DNA from: Aestuariivivens sediminicola
Lineage (GTDB): Bacteria; Bacteroidota; Bacteroidia; Flavobacteriales; Flavobacteriaceae
Assembly (NCBI RefSeq): GCF_022662015.1
Contig: NZ_JAKMCM010000003.1
Span: 1 to 64,000, forward strand
Length of the DNA stretch: 64,000 bases
Reading direction: 5' to 3'
The position numbers and the translations under genes were made by a program. Positions 16,449-25,336 of the stretch are shown piece after piece. The first letter of the stretch is position 1; every line of letters begins with the position of its first letter. The notes beneath the pieces are model-generated. The model did not search any database and was not told the DNA's origin. It saw only the letters and a program-made list of their open reading frames with translations.

Positions 16449-16555
16449 TACTTTTGTGAAGTATATTTATATAGACGTAAAACTTTTAAAAATATTGCAA
16501 TCTTAACAAAGTTTAACAATAAAAAACTCGGAATCGTCATCATCCGAGTTTTAAA
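16449..16555 (+). ncRNA. Candidate small RNA with an extra terminator hairpin
   Basis: The 395-bp gap between the ketosynthase and the TonB receptor holds three terminator-like hairpins, one more than the two genes need. The middle one (10-bp stem 16523-16532 / 16543-16552) is preceded by a TACTTTTG promoter-like box at 16449-16456, giving a possible transcript of about 90 nt. The T run is longer on the minus strand, so a leftward transcript is equally possible. No open frame is seen. Confidence 0.22.
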
Positions 16556-16691
16556 AAGAAGTACTCTTAAACATTACGAATTCTTTACTAGGTGACTAAC
16601 TCTAAATAATTAATTTCGCAGATTATAACATTACAACGTATAATAAATAGTTTTATTGTATAAAATTTTAAAAAAATTTTTTTTTAATTAA

Positions 16692-16720
16692 AAAAGCTCC
16701 AAATTTAGTTTGGAGCTTTT
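16692..16720 (-). terminator. Rho-independent terminator
   Basis: A 12-bp perfect stem (16692-16703 / 16709-16720) with a 5-nt loop, followed on the minus strand by a T-rich tract. It ends the TonB-dependent receptor transcript. Confidence 0.85.
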
Positions 16721-16773
16721 ATTCAATAACCTGAACATTATACTAACCATCAACTTGTCAGGTTATCAAAGTT

Positions 16774-19266
16774 TTATAGGAATCCTCCATTTCCGGATTT
16801 TACATTGTCATCTCTTCTTTTTCTTGATTTTGCACGGTATTTTCCTCCACCAAATCTGTAGTTCAGACTAATATTCCAAGTATTGCTTTCCCAGTTAAAT
16901 GCACCGGTTTGAACAAATGGTCGTTGTCCGTCGAAACTAAAACGCATGGTATTGAAAATATCGTTATAGTTAAATCCGAAGGTTGCTCTATTGTTCTCGA
17001 GGAAACTATAGCGTAATCCCACATTTACGAAATACATGGGATCAACATCAAATTGTAAGGTTCTGTTTTTACCTCTGTAAAATCCGAAAGCCGTAAAGGC
17101 TAAATTCTTGTTGACACTAAAATTATTAAACATCCTGAAGTTCCAGGCGACATTATCCACTTCGGTCACATTGGTCTCAATATCGGCAATAGTCGCATTT
17201 TCAAGACGCACCCCATCTCTAATATTTTCCGCTATGCCCTTTTGAGTCTGGGAATAGAAATCAAAACTGCCATTTATAGTCCACCAACCAAAAGGTCTGT
17301 AGTTGCTGGCTATCTCGATACCATAAGCCGAAGTATTATCAAAATTATCATGGGTTAGAATAACCCGTCCCGAGGTGACATCACTTCGATCAATAAATAG
17401 GGCTCTGTTTATTTCATCGGAAATCGAACGATAAAATATTCCAGTGGTAAGACTTCCTTTTCGCTCGTTAAAATTTCTTATAAAGTTGATCTCTATGGAG
17501 TTTGTGAATTGTGGTTCTAAATCTTGCATTCCGAAAGACGATATCAATGGCGTACTCCATTCCTTAATAGGATTAATCTGTCCTATTCCCGGACGATCCA
17601 CCCGGCGACTGTAACTGAATTGTAAAGCATTCTTCTCGGAAGGCGTGTAGGTTATAAAGACAGACGGATAGATTTCAAAATAGTCATTGTTAAATGCAAT
17701 TTCAGTGATGTCACTGGTCGTCTGATCCTGTTGCAAGGCAATAGCATCCACATTGACATGTTCTATTCTTGCTCCAAGCTGATAGGACCATTTTTCGAGT
17801 TTTTTACTAAAAGAGGCATAGGCCGAATAAATATCTCTGGTGTAATCAAAATTGGTGCTTGGGGTGGGCACTAAGCTGCCCGAATCACTAAAGGATTCTC
17901 CAGTTGAGGCATAGGCAATATCGGTGTTGAATAATCGTGCCTGAAGGCCTAATTCCAATTTAGAGTTCTCAGAAATTGGATTTACATAATCCAAATTAAC
18001 AGTGGTGTTTGAACGTTCTGTCTCATTATAATCGATATAGTCACTCAATGGGCCAGCGATCTGATCAAAAAATACGGGATTTTCACCATCGTAAAAATTA
18101 TGATCTATCTCCAATTCGATGTTCGATCCCTCTTTAGCGAAGTCGATTTTGTAATCGAAGTTATACTGAGATGAGGCGTTATCACCAACTGCCGAAAAGA
18201 TTTGATCCTGATTAAATGACATATCATCATAGAAAATAGCATTGGTTCTGCCGACTGTGCTGTCATCCGAGATGTTCTGATTACTGAAAACAGAAATCGT
18301 ATGGCGCTCATTCAAATAAAAATCAACCCCTATTTTGTATTGATGGTTCTCTCTTTGGTCTAAAAACCTGAAGAATTGTTCCGAGTTATTTTCCGGTCTG
18401 AACACGTTGCCGTTATTTCTGTTTTTTGAAACATTATTGCTGTAGTTACCGTAAAAATTAAATTTGCCATTTCTGTAGTTCAGGTTCAATGCACTATTGA
18501 ACTTTGACTCGATCTCTTTACTCAGGCTAACATTTAAATTACCGTTAAAACCGATATTGGTGTTTTTGTGTAGCACAATATTTATGATCCCACTCATGCC
18601 CTCAGGATTATATTTTGCCGAAGGATTGGTAATGAGTTCGATAGATTTTATTGCCGTTGAAGGGATTTGCCTGAGTAATTGTGCCGTCGGAATTGTGGAT
18701 AACTTTCCATCGACCATGACCTGGACATTCGAATTTCCTCTTAGGCTGATCTCCCCAGTTTGGGCGTCGATGCTTACAGAAGGAATACCAACCATGAGAT
18801 CGGAAGCGGTTCCTGTGGCGGCTAGATCTTTGCCAATGGTTATTATCTTTCTGTCTACTTTTTGCTGAATAGTAGAAACTTCTGCTATAACGGTAACCTC
18901 ATCCAAACCTTCAACCTCTTCCTCTAAAAAAATATCACCTAAATTTATCTTGTAGTGCCCCTTTTCGATGGTATAGTTTCTTTTTACGGTTTTATAACCG
19001 ATGTATTGTATACTTACAATAACATTACCTTCGTCAATTTTCTTGATTTCAAAAATACCTTCCTCGTTGGTCATGCCTCCTGTTAAAGTTTCACCATTAG
19101 TACTTAAAATAACGACATTAACATAGGGTAAGGGTTGCTTTAACTGAGCGTCTAAAACCACACCGGAAATGGTGCCGGGTTTATCGCTATCTTTTTCGGG
19201 ATCTGTGTTGTGAGCTTGTGAAATCAGGGAATAAAAGATAACACAAATAAACAGTAATTTATTCAT
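16774..19266 (-). CDS. TonB-dependent receptor, outer-membrane-beta-barrel family with carboxypeptidase-regulatory domain
   Basis: An 830-residue outer membrane receptor. A signal peptide (1-18) is followed by a carboxypeptidase-regulatory-like domain (about 32-110: G-T-I-S-G-V-V-L-D-A...Y-V-N-V...I-G-Y-K), then a plug domain (about 120-235) with L-R-G-N-S-N-V-Q-V-M-V-D-G and N-P-S-A-K-Y-N-P-E-G-M-S-G-I-I-N-I, and a 22-stranded barrel of the OMP_b-brl_3 type. The substrate is unknown. There is no SusD, sigma or anti-sigma gene next to it, so it is a stand-alone receptor. The C-terminus ends in a basic tail (K-Y-R-A-K-S-R-K-R-R) rather than a terminal aromatic. Confidence 0.93.
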   Translation of the reverse strand: MNKLLFICVIFYSLISQAHNTDPEKDSDKPGTISGVVLDAQLKQPLPYVNVVILSTNGETLTGGMTNEEGIFEIKKIDEGNVIVSIQYIGYKTVKRNYTIEKGHYKINLGDIFLEEEVEGLDEVTVIAEVSTIQQKVDRKIITIGKDLAATGTASDLMVGIPSVSIDAQTGEISLRGNSNVQVMVDGKLSTIPTAQLLRQIPSTAIKSIELITNPSAKYNPEGMSGIINIVLHKNTNIGFNGNLNVSLSKEIESKFNSALNLNYRNGKFNFYGNYSNNVSKNRNNGNVFRPENNSEQFFRFLDQRENHQYKIGVDFYLNERHTISVFSNQNISDDSTVGRTNAIFYDDMSFNQDQIFSAVGDNASSQYNFDYKIDFAKEGSNIELEIDHNFYDGENPVFFDQIAGPLSDYIDYNETERSNTTVNLDYVNPISENSKLELGLQARLFNTDIAYASTGESFSDSGSLVPTPSTNFDYTRDIYSAYASFSKKLEKWSYQLGARIEHVNVDAIALQQDQTTSDITEIAFNNDYFEIYPSVFITYTPSEKNALQFSYSRRVDRPGIGQINPIKEWSTPLISSFGMQDLEPQFTNSIEINFIRNFNERKGSLTTGIFYRSISDEINRALFIDRSDVTSGRVILTHDNFDNTSAYGIEIASNYRPFGWWTINGSFDFYSQTQKGIAENIRDGVRLENATIADIETNVTEVDNVAWNFRMFNNFSVNKNLAFTAFGFYRGKNRTLQFDVDPMYFVNVGLRYSFLENNRATFGFNYNDIFNTMRFSFDGQRPFVQTGAFNWESNTWNISLNYRFGGGKYRAKSRKRRDDNVKSGNGGFL

Positions 19267-19362
19267 TTTGATTTGTTGATTTTTTGATTGATGTTTAACA
19301 GGTAGACGGACGATGTGGAATTGTGTTACTATATTTATAACCTATTAACTTTATTTTAACAC

Positions 19363-19725
19363 ATGGACAAAACAACATTGGTTTTTGGCGCGTCTTTAAA
19401 GCCCAACAGGTACAGCAACTATGCCATTCAACGTCTGGTTGCAAATAAGATAAATGTGGTGGCCTATGGAAAAAGGGAGGGTGTGGTTAATGGCATTAAG
19501 GTAAACACCGAATTAGTGCCATACGATACTATCCATACGGTAACCTTGTATTTAAATCCCAGAAGGCAGAGTGCCTATTATGACTACATTATTTCACTGA
19601 ATCCCCAACGGGTCATCTTTAACCCGGGGACAGAAAATCCGGAATTCTATGCACTATTGAGCGCGCATCATATTCCTTTTGAAGCGTCATGCACCCTGGT
19701 TCTGCTTGCTACGAATCAATATTAA
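19363..19725 (+). CDS. CoA-binding protein (CoA_binding_2 family)
   Basis: A 120-residue Rossmann-fold protein related to the CoA-binding domain of succinyl-CoA synthetase alpha subunits. The nucleotide-binding start V-F-G-A-S-L-K-P-N-R-Y-S-N-Y-A is at 8-22, and the F-N-P-G-T-E-N-P segment near 89-96 corresponds to the conserved motif of the family. It probably binds CoA; the reaction is unknown. Its 3' end overlaps the convergent symporter gene by 39 bp, so the two transcripts must overlap. Confidence 0.85.
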   Translation: MDKTTLVFGASLKPNRYSNYAIQRLVANKINVVAYGKREGVVNGIKVNTELVPYDTIHTVTLYLNPRRQSAYYDYIISLNPQRVIFNPGTENPEFYALLSAHHIPFEASCTLVLLATNQY

Positions 19726-21144
19726 TCCAAGAAAGGTAAGAAGGCCGTTTATTATTAAAATTTCAAAACCAATTTGGTAACCATTAAGTAAATCTACAGA
19801 GTTGACATTCAGAAGGTAGGATAGGATGGGTGCAATACAGGCAATAATCCAAACATATTTGTCCTTTAATTGAGTTTTGGTGAAAATTCCAAAAGCAAAC
19901 AAACCCAATAAAGGACCATAAGTATAACCTGCCGCCTTGAATAATTCCCAGATAACCGAAACGTCCTTGAATATGGTGTCAAATAGGACAATGACAACCA
20001 CCAAAACGAAGCTTATAAAAACATGGGTTCGCTTTCTTACCCGCTTCTGTGCTTCAATCGGTTTTTTGTCCAATTCAATAATGTCGATACAAAATGAGGT
20101 GGTAAGCGAGGTAAGGGCGGAGTCTGCACTGGAATACGCTGCAGCAATTAATCCAAGTAAAAAAAAGGTGGAGGTCACAGCTCCAATTTCAGGTAGCATG
20201 GCAATAGTGGGGAATAAATCGTCTTTCCTCGCTGTGATGCCATTCAAATCTGCATATTGTGTAAGCATCAGACCTAGGGCAAGAAACAGAATGTTAACAA
20301 AAATGAGTATTACCGAAAAGGTAACCATGTTCTTTTGGGCTTCCCTTAAATTTTTGCAGGTTAAATTTTTCTGCATCATATCTTGATCGAGTCCTGTCAT
20401 GGTGATGGTGATAAACATTCCAGCCAAAAAGCTTTTTACAAAGAATTGCGCATCATTGACATCTTCAAAAAAGAACGTTTTGCTCATCGGACTCTGCTTA
20501 ATGTTTTGATAGATGTCCTGAACGGTGTTTAATTCTAGGGCTGATGCCAGAAATACGATGGTCACAACTACCGAAACCAGCATGAATAGCGTTTGGAGTG
20601 TATCGGTAAATATTATGGTCTTAATACCTCCCTTGAATGTGTATAACCAGATAAGGGCAATGGTGATAATTACGGTAATCGTAAAGGGAATGTCGTATTG
20701 GTCAAAAATAAGCAGCTGAAGCACTTTGGCCACGAGAAATAACCTAAAGGCGGCGCCTACCGTTCTTGAAATTAAAAAGGCCACAGATCCGGTTTTATAA
20801 CTGGTGTTTCCAAATCGGTCCTTGAGATAGGTGTATATCGAGGTCAAGTTTAACTTGTAGTAAATAGGCAGCAAGACATAGGCAATGATGAGGTAGCCGA
20901 AAAAATACCCGAAGACAACCTGCATATAGCCAAACTGTTTAGCCTCTACCGCTCCGGGAATAGATATAAAAGTAACTCCGGAAAGCGAGGCTCCTATCAT
21001 TCCAAAGGCGACCAGATACCAGGGAGCCGATTTGTTGGCCTTAAAGAAGGCGTCGTTAGAATCTTCTTTACCCGTAAAATAGGAGATGCAAATTAAAACA
21101 GCGAAGTAAATGACGATTAATAAGATAATTTGAGTTGTGCTCAT
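19687..21144 (-). CDS. Sodium:solute symporter (SSS family)
   Basis: A 485-residue inner membrane transporter with about 13 hydrophobic helices. SSS features include G-K-E-D-S-N-D-A-F-F near the start, S-L-S-G-V-T-F-I-S-I-P-G, G-G-I-K-T-I-I-F-T-D-T-L-Q, and A-A-Y-S-S-A-D-S-A-L-T-S-L, the last being the usual helix-8 sodium-site sequence. Solute unknown. The ATG at 21144 (M-S-T-T-Q) is preferred over an in-frame start 14 codons upstream because a TAATATTTG promoter-like box (21178-21170) lies between the two. It overlaps the CoA-binding gene at its 3' end. Confidence 0.9.
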   Translation of the reverse strand: MSTTQIILLIVIYFAVLICISYFTGKEDSNDAFFKANKSAPWYLVAFGMIGASLSGVTFISIPGAVEAKQFGYMQVVFGYFFGYLIIAYVLLPIYYKLNLTSIYTYLKDRFGNTSYKTGSVAFLISRTVGAAFRLFLVAKVLQLLIFDQYDIPFTITVIITIALIWLYTFKGGIKTIIFTDTLQTLFMLVSVVVTIVFLASALELNTVQDIYQNIKQSPMSKTFFFEDVNDAQFFVKSFLAGMFITITMTGLDQDMMQKNLTCKNLREAQKNMVTFSVILIFVNILFLALGLMLTQYADLNGITARKDDLFPTIAMLPEIGAVTSTFFLLGLIAAAYSSADSALTSLTTSFCIDIIELDKKPIEAQKRVRKRTHVFISFVLVVVIVLFDTIFKDVSVIWELFKAAGYTYGPLLGLFAFGIFTKTQLKDKYVWIIACIAPILSYLLNVNSVDLLNGYQIGFEILIINGLLTFLGLILIRSKQNQGA

Positions 21145-21265
21145 GGATATGGTTAAGGAGATCAAATTACAAATATTAAGTTTCAAAAGCCAAACCGATT
21201 TATGTTTTATTTAAAATAAGTATTTAAATTAGTGAAATTAAGGTCTAAATGGTATTTTCGCAAGA

Positions 21266-21886
21266 ATGGAATTTTCATCAAAATTACTTGAAAACGCAGT
21301 TAATGAAGTAGCGCAGCTGCCCGGTATCGGAAGGCGTACGGCACTCCGTCTGGTATTGCATATGCTTCGGCAGCCCAAAGAGCAAACCATGTCACTTTCC
21401 AATGCTTTACAAGCCATGCGGAACGACATTAAGTTTTGCAAATCCTGCAACAATATAAGCGACGGCGAACTATGCGAAATATGTTCCAACAGGAGTAGAA
21501 ATAAACAAATAATTTGTGTCGTTGAAGACGTTAGGGATGTCATGGCTATTGAAAATACAGGGTCATTTAAGGGAATTTATCATGTGTTGGGGGGAAAAAT
21601 ATCGCCAATAGATGGAATTGGACCCCATGACTTGCATATTGAGCCTCTGGTGCGGAAAGTTAAAAATGATCATGTCAGGGAATTAATTTTTGCATTGAGT
21701 TCGACCATGGAAGGCGACACTACTAATTTCTATATCTACAAACAAATACAGGATGTTAAGGATATCACCATTTCGACCATTGCCAGGGGGATATCAGTTG
21801 GCGATGAACTCGAGTATGCCGACGAGATTACCTTAGGAAGAAGTATTTTGAACAGGGTACCCTTTGAATCTTCTTTAAAATTATAG
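21266..21886 (+). CDS. recR: Recombination mediator protein RecR
   Basis: Works with RecO and RecF to load RecA at gaps in damaged DNA. The 206-residue protein has the helix-hairpin-helix L-P-G-I-G-R-R-T-A near 18-26, a four-cysteine zinc finger at Cys58, 61, 70 and 73, and a Toprim domain with V-V-E-D-V-R-D-V near 86-93 and the later G-D-E-L-E-Y-A-D-E segment. Full length. It begins a long rightward run; the glycosyltransferase gene starts 14 bp after its stop. Confidence 0.97.
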   Translation: MEFSSKLLENAVNEVAQLPGIGRRTALRLVLHMLRQPKEQTMSLSNALQAMRNDIKFCKSCNNISDGELCEICSNRSRNKQIICVVEDVRDVMAIENTGSFKGIYHVLGGKISPIDGIGPHDLHIEPLVRKVKNDHVRELIFALSSTMEGDTTNFYIYKQIQDVKDITISTIARGISVGDELEYADEITLGRSILNRVPFESSLKL

Positions 21887-21900
21887 GTTGAGTGTTCTAG

Positions 21901-22707
21901 ATGACTAATCGAATTGCAGTATTATTACCACATTATAATAACCGGAGTGGTTTGCATCTGACTCTGGAATCCTTGCTGAGGGAATCGGAAAACTTTACGG
22001 TGTTTATTGTTGATGATGGCAGTACCGATGTGTCAGAAGTTATAAAGACGATTGAATTTTTTAGTAATGACTTGGAGATCGTTTTGATTGAAAATGAACA
22101 GAATTTGGGTATTGTGAAATCATTGAATAAGGGACTAAAACATATTCTTGATTTGAAAACGTACGATTTCATTGCGCGATTGGATGCTGGAGATAAGTGT
22201 TTGGATAACAGATTTAAACAGCAGAAAGACGTTTTAGAACGCAACAAGGATATTGCTCTGGTAGGGAGCTGGGTGAGATTTGTGGATATGGAAAGGCAAA
22301 AATTATTCGATTTCAAACCACCTGTTGATCCAGATAAATTGAGAAGGGCAATTCATAGTTATAACCCGTTTGTTCATCCCTCCGTAATGTATAGCGTTGA
22401 GTTGGTAAAAAACATTGGTTTTTACCCAGAGGGGTATCCGGCATTAGAAGATCATGCTTATTTTTTCAGTGCTTTAAAATCTTTCAAAGCTGTGATAATA
22501 TCAAAAATATTGTTGGAGTATGAAATCAATCCGGAAGGCATTTCAAGTCGGGATAGAAAATCACAGACAAAAAGTAGGATAAAGCTTTTATGGAAGGAAT
22601 ACAGGTTTGGAATTTATCCGACCGTAGGTCTATTGAGAGCCTTTATAACCTATCTGCTGTCGCCACGGGTATTGCTCAAGGCAAAGAAATTATATTTTTT
22701 CAAATAA
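21901..22707 (+). CDS. Glycosyltransferase family 2
   Basis: A 268-residue GT-A fold enzyme. The nucleotide-binding V-L-L-P-H-Y-N-N-R start and V-D-D-G-S-T-D are followed by the metal-binding R-L-D-A-G-D near residue 98, where the family usually has D-x-D. The P-F-V-H-P-S-V-M-Y segment and L-E-D-H-A-Y-F-F fit the acceptor/catalytic part. No membrane segment is evident, so it probably adds a sugar to a lipid-linked or cell-surface glycan on the cytosolic side. It forms a pair with the next glycosyltransferase, 32 bp downstream. Confidence 0.88.
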   Translation: MTNRIAVLLPHYNNRSGLHLTLESLLRESENFTVFIVDDGSTDVSEVIKTIEFFSNDLEIVLIENEQNLGIVKSLNKGLKHILDLKTYDFIARLDAGDKCLDNRFKQQKDVLERNKDIALVGSWVRFVDMERQKLFDFKPPVDPDKLRRAIHSYNPFVHPSVMYSVELVKNIGFYPEGYPALEDHAYFFSALKSFKAVIISKILLEYEINPEGISSRDRKSQTKSRIKLLWKEYRFGIYPTVGLLRAFITYLLSPRVLLKAKKLYFFK

Positions 22708-22739
22708 GTTAGATAACCCTAGAGAGAACAGAAGTAATT

Positions 22740-23834
22740 TTGAAACTATCAGTCATCATATTAAACTATAACGTCAGATATTTTTTGGAGCTCTGCCTAA
22801 AAAGTGTGGAAGCTGCCGTTAGGGGTGTTGATGCAGAAATTATTGTGGTGGATAACCATTCTGATGATGACAGTTGCGATATGGTAAAGCAGTTATTTCC
22901 CGAGGTGATTTTGATACAAAACAATGAAAATTACGGTTTTTCAAGAGGTAATAACATTGGAGTGACTCGTGCCAAGGGCGAATTTATTTGTATACTGAAT
23001 CCGGATACCGTTGTGGCTGAGGATACCTTCCATAAATTAATAGATTTCACAGAAGGTAAGGAACAATTGGGAGTAGTAGGGTGTAAATTAATAAATGGTG
23101 CAGGTCATTTTTTACCTGAAAGTAAACGTAATATTCCGTATGTGCATGTAGCACTTAAAAAAATACTGGGATTTCCGAAAGATTATTACGCAAATCATTT
23201 GAGTGAAAATGATTTGGGTGAAGCAGACATCCTGGTGGGTGCTTTCATGTGGCTTAAACGGCAGGTCTTTAATGAAATTGGGGGGTTTGATGAAGATTAC
23301 TTCATGTATGGAGAAGATATCGATTTATCCTTCAGAGCCTTGCAGCAGGGCTATAAGAATTATTATTTTGGAAAGACATCCGTAATACATTTTAAGGGTG
23401 AAAGTACCTTAAAAGACAAGCACTATTTGAAGCGTTTTTATCATGCTATGCAAATCTTTTACAGGAAGCATTTTAAAAAGAACCTCGTTCTGGATCTCGT
23501 TGTTTGGCTCGGTATTAAACTGGCATTTTGGTTGAATTCGCCACCGCATTACAAAAAAGGAAGTGTTAAAAATTATATCCTCATATCAGAGCACTCTTAT
23601 TTAGATCTCCGGAACAGGTGGGCTCAAAAACTGAAGGTACAACACGCCATAGGGAAACCGGAATCGGGTGCAGAGGTTATTTTGGATGTGAATGATCTGA
23701 GTTTTAAAGACAGTATTTCTTTTATAGAAACACATAAAAACAACAAGAATACCTTCAAATTGTTACTACCCAATTCTCGGTTTATGCTTGGCAGCAATGA
23801 TGCGGGTAGTCGTGGAGAGGTGATTTGTTTTTAA
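22740..23834 (+). CDS. Glycosyltransferase family 2 (rhamnosyltransferase-like)
   Basis: A 364-residue GT2 enzyme. The N-terminus K-L-S-V-I-I-L-N-Y-N-V is the typical first strand, then V-D-N-H-S-D-D, the D-x-D equivalent N-P-D-T-V, and G-G-F-D-E-D-Y-F-M-Y-G-E-D-I-D-L-S-F-R, a motif shared with WbbL-like rhamnosyltransferases. A C-terminal extension of about 90 residues holds one hydrophobic segment near 260-275. The reading frame begins with TTG at 22740: the next in-frame ATG would remove the first strand, so a TTG start is chosen. Confidence 0.88.
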   Translation: MKLSVIILNYNVRYFLELCLKSVEAAVRGVDAEIIVVDNHSDDDSCDMVKQLFPEVILIQNNENYGFSRGNNIGVTRAKGEFICILNPDTVVAEDTFHKLIDFTEGKEQLGVVGCKLINGAGHFLPESKRNIPYVHVALKKILGFPKDYYANHLSENDLGEADILVGAFMWLKRQVFNEIGGFDEDYFMYGEDIDLSFRALQQGYKNYYFGKTSVIHFKGESTLKDKHYLKRFYHAMQIFYRKHFKKNLVLDLVVWLGIKLAFWLNSPPHYKKGSVKNYILISEHSYLDLRNRWAQKLKVQHAIGKPESGAEVILDVNDLSFKDSISFIETHKNNKNTFKLLLPNSRFMLGSNDAGSRGEVICF

Positions 23835-23879
23835 ATGGTTTATGATGAGGAAAATCCAATAGAATAAATGTTTTTTTGT

Positions 23880-23887
23880 TAATTTTG
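23880..23887 (+). promoter_or_regulatory. -7 box (TAATTTTG) upstream of the E2 gene
   Basis: TAATTTTG matches TAnnTTTG, 37 nt before the E2 ATG. No TTG is at the expected -33 distance, so support is from the -7 box alone. Confidence 0.4.
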
Positions 23888-23924
23888 CAAGTGAAAATTA
23901 AAAATCGGGCATTACATTAAATAT

Positions 23925-25241
23925 ATGGCAAAGTTTGAACTAAGGTTACCGAAAATGGGGGAAAGTGTTGCTGAGGCGACCATTACATCATGGTTAAAAG
24001 ATGTTGGCGATACCATTGAGATGGATGAAGCGGTCGTTGAAATCGCAACGGATAAGGTAGATAGTGAAGTGCCTTGTGAGGTGGATGGTGTTCTGTTGGA
24101 GAAAAGATTCAATATCAATGACGTCGTTCAGGTAGGCGATGTTCTTGCGGTCATAGAAACAGATGGTGAATCCGTTCCGGAGGTCACCTTGACCGATACC
24201 GAAGCATTAGATACAATTCAGGCTGCTGAGGAGATTGAGGAAGGCATATCTGAAGTCAAAGCAACTGTCAGTGCCTCTATGGCTTCAAACGCATCCCGAT
24301 TTTATTCACCATTGGTTAAAAATATTGCAAAAGAAGAAGGCGTTACTCAGGAAGAACTCGATGGTATTGCAGGCACGGGTCTTGAAGGTCGCGTGACAAA
24401 GAATGATATTTTAAAGTATCTGGAAAGCAGAGAGCATTCTGGTGCTGTGCAACAGGAAGTGCCGATATCCAAAACACCTGAACCAATTGTTCCGGATGTT
24501 AAAATGGCTGCTGTGCCCAAAGTCTCAAGTGGGGAAGATGAGATAATTGAAATGACCAGAATGGGAAAACTCATAGCGCACCATATGGTCGAATCTGTTC
24601 AAACTTCGGCCCATGTGCAAAGTTTTATAGAAGCTGATGTCACCAAGATATGGAATTGGAGAAATAAGGTAAAGGATGCCTTTATGAAGCGTGAAGGCGA
24701 AAACCTCACATTCACACCTATATTTATGGAGGCCATTGCCAAGGCTTTGAGGGATTTTCCTATGATGAATATTTCTGTTAAGGGAGATACGATTATAAAA
24801 AAGAAACACATAAACCTGGGCATGGCGGCGGCCTTGCCAGATGGTAATCTCATTGTACCGGTCATAAAAAATGCAGATCAGCTCAATTTGGTGGGTATGA
24901 CCAAGCAGGTGAACGACCTGGCCAATCGCGCACGATTAAATCAATTGAAACCGGATGAAATTCAGGGCGGCACGTATACCGTTACAAACGTTGGGTCTTT
25001 TGGGAGTATCATGGGTACTCCAATAATTAATCAGCCTCAAGTCGGTATCCTGGCATTGGGAGCCATACGTAAAGTACCTGCAGTTATTGAAACCGCTGAG
25101 GGCGATTTCATTGGAATCCGATATAAAATGTTCTTATCCCATTCATACGATCATCGGGTGGTCAATGGTGCACTCGGGGGACAGTTTGTTAAGGCGGTAA
25201 AGGATTATCTTGAAGCCTGGGACATGAACAGAGAAATATAG
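23925..25241 (+). CDS. 2-oxoacid dehydrogenase E2 (dihydrolipoamide acyltransferase)
   Basis: The acyltransferase core of a pyruvate, 2-oxoglutarate or branched-chain 2-oxoacid dehydrogenase complex. In order the 438 residues hold a lipoyl domain (1-78) with Lys44 in A-T-D-K-V-D, a linker, a peripheral subunit-binding domain (about 125-165, with S-P-L-V-K-N-I-A and G-R-V-T-K-N-D-I), a second linker, and the catalytic domain (about 205-438). The active-site motif reads H-R-V-V-N-G with His410; most E2s have Asp in place of the Asn. E1 and E3 genes are not adjacent, so which complex it serves is not decided here; a branched-chain role is plausible. Confidence 0.9.
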   Translation: MAKFELRLPKMGESVAEATITSWLKDVGDTIEMDEAVVEIATDKVDSEVPCEVDGVLLEKRFNINDVVQVGDVLAVIETDGESVPEVTLTDTEALDTIQAAEEIEEGISEVKATVSASMASNASRFYSPLVKNIAKEEGVTQEELDGIAGTGLEGRVTKNDILKYLESREHSGAVQQEVPISKTPEPIVPDVKMAAVPKVSSGEDEIIEMTRMGKLIAHHMVESVQTSAHVQSFIEADVTKIWNWRNKVKDAFMKREGENLTFTPIFMEAIAKALRDFPMMNISVKGDTIIKKKHINLGMAAALPDGNLIVPVIKNADQLNLVGMTKQVNDLANRARLNQLKPDEIQGGTYTVTNVGSFGSIMGTPIINQPQVGILALGAIRKVPAVIETAEGDFIGIRYKMFLSHSYDHRVVNGALGGQFVKAVKDYLEAWDMNREI

Positions 25242-25264
25242 TACACTAATAATAACAAGCCTTG

Positions 25265-25292
25265 AACCAACCTCAAGGGGTTGGTTTCTTTT
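25265..25292 (+). terminator. Rho-independent terminator
   Basis: An 8-bp stem (25265-25272 / 25279-25286) with a 6-nt loop and a T-rich tail, after the E2 gene. Confidence 0.75.
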
Positions 25293-25336
25293 TATGGTAA
25301 ACCATCGTGTTTGCTTACTTTAAAAATATAAACGAT

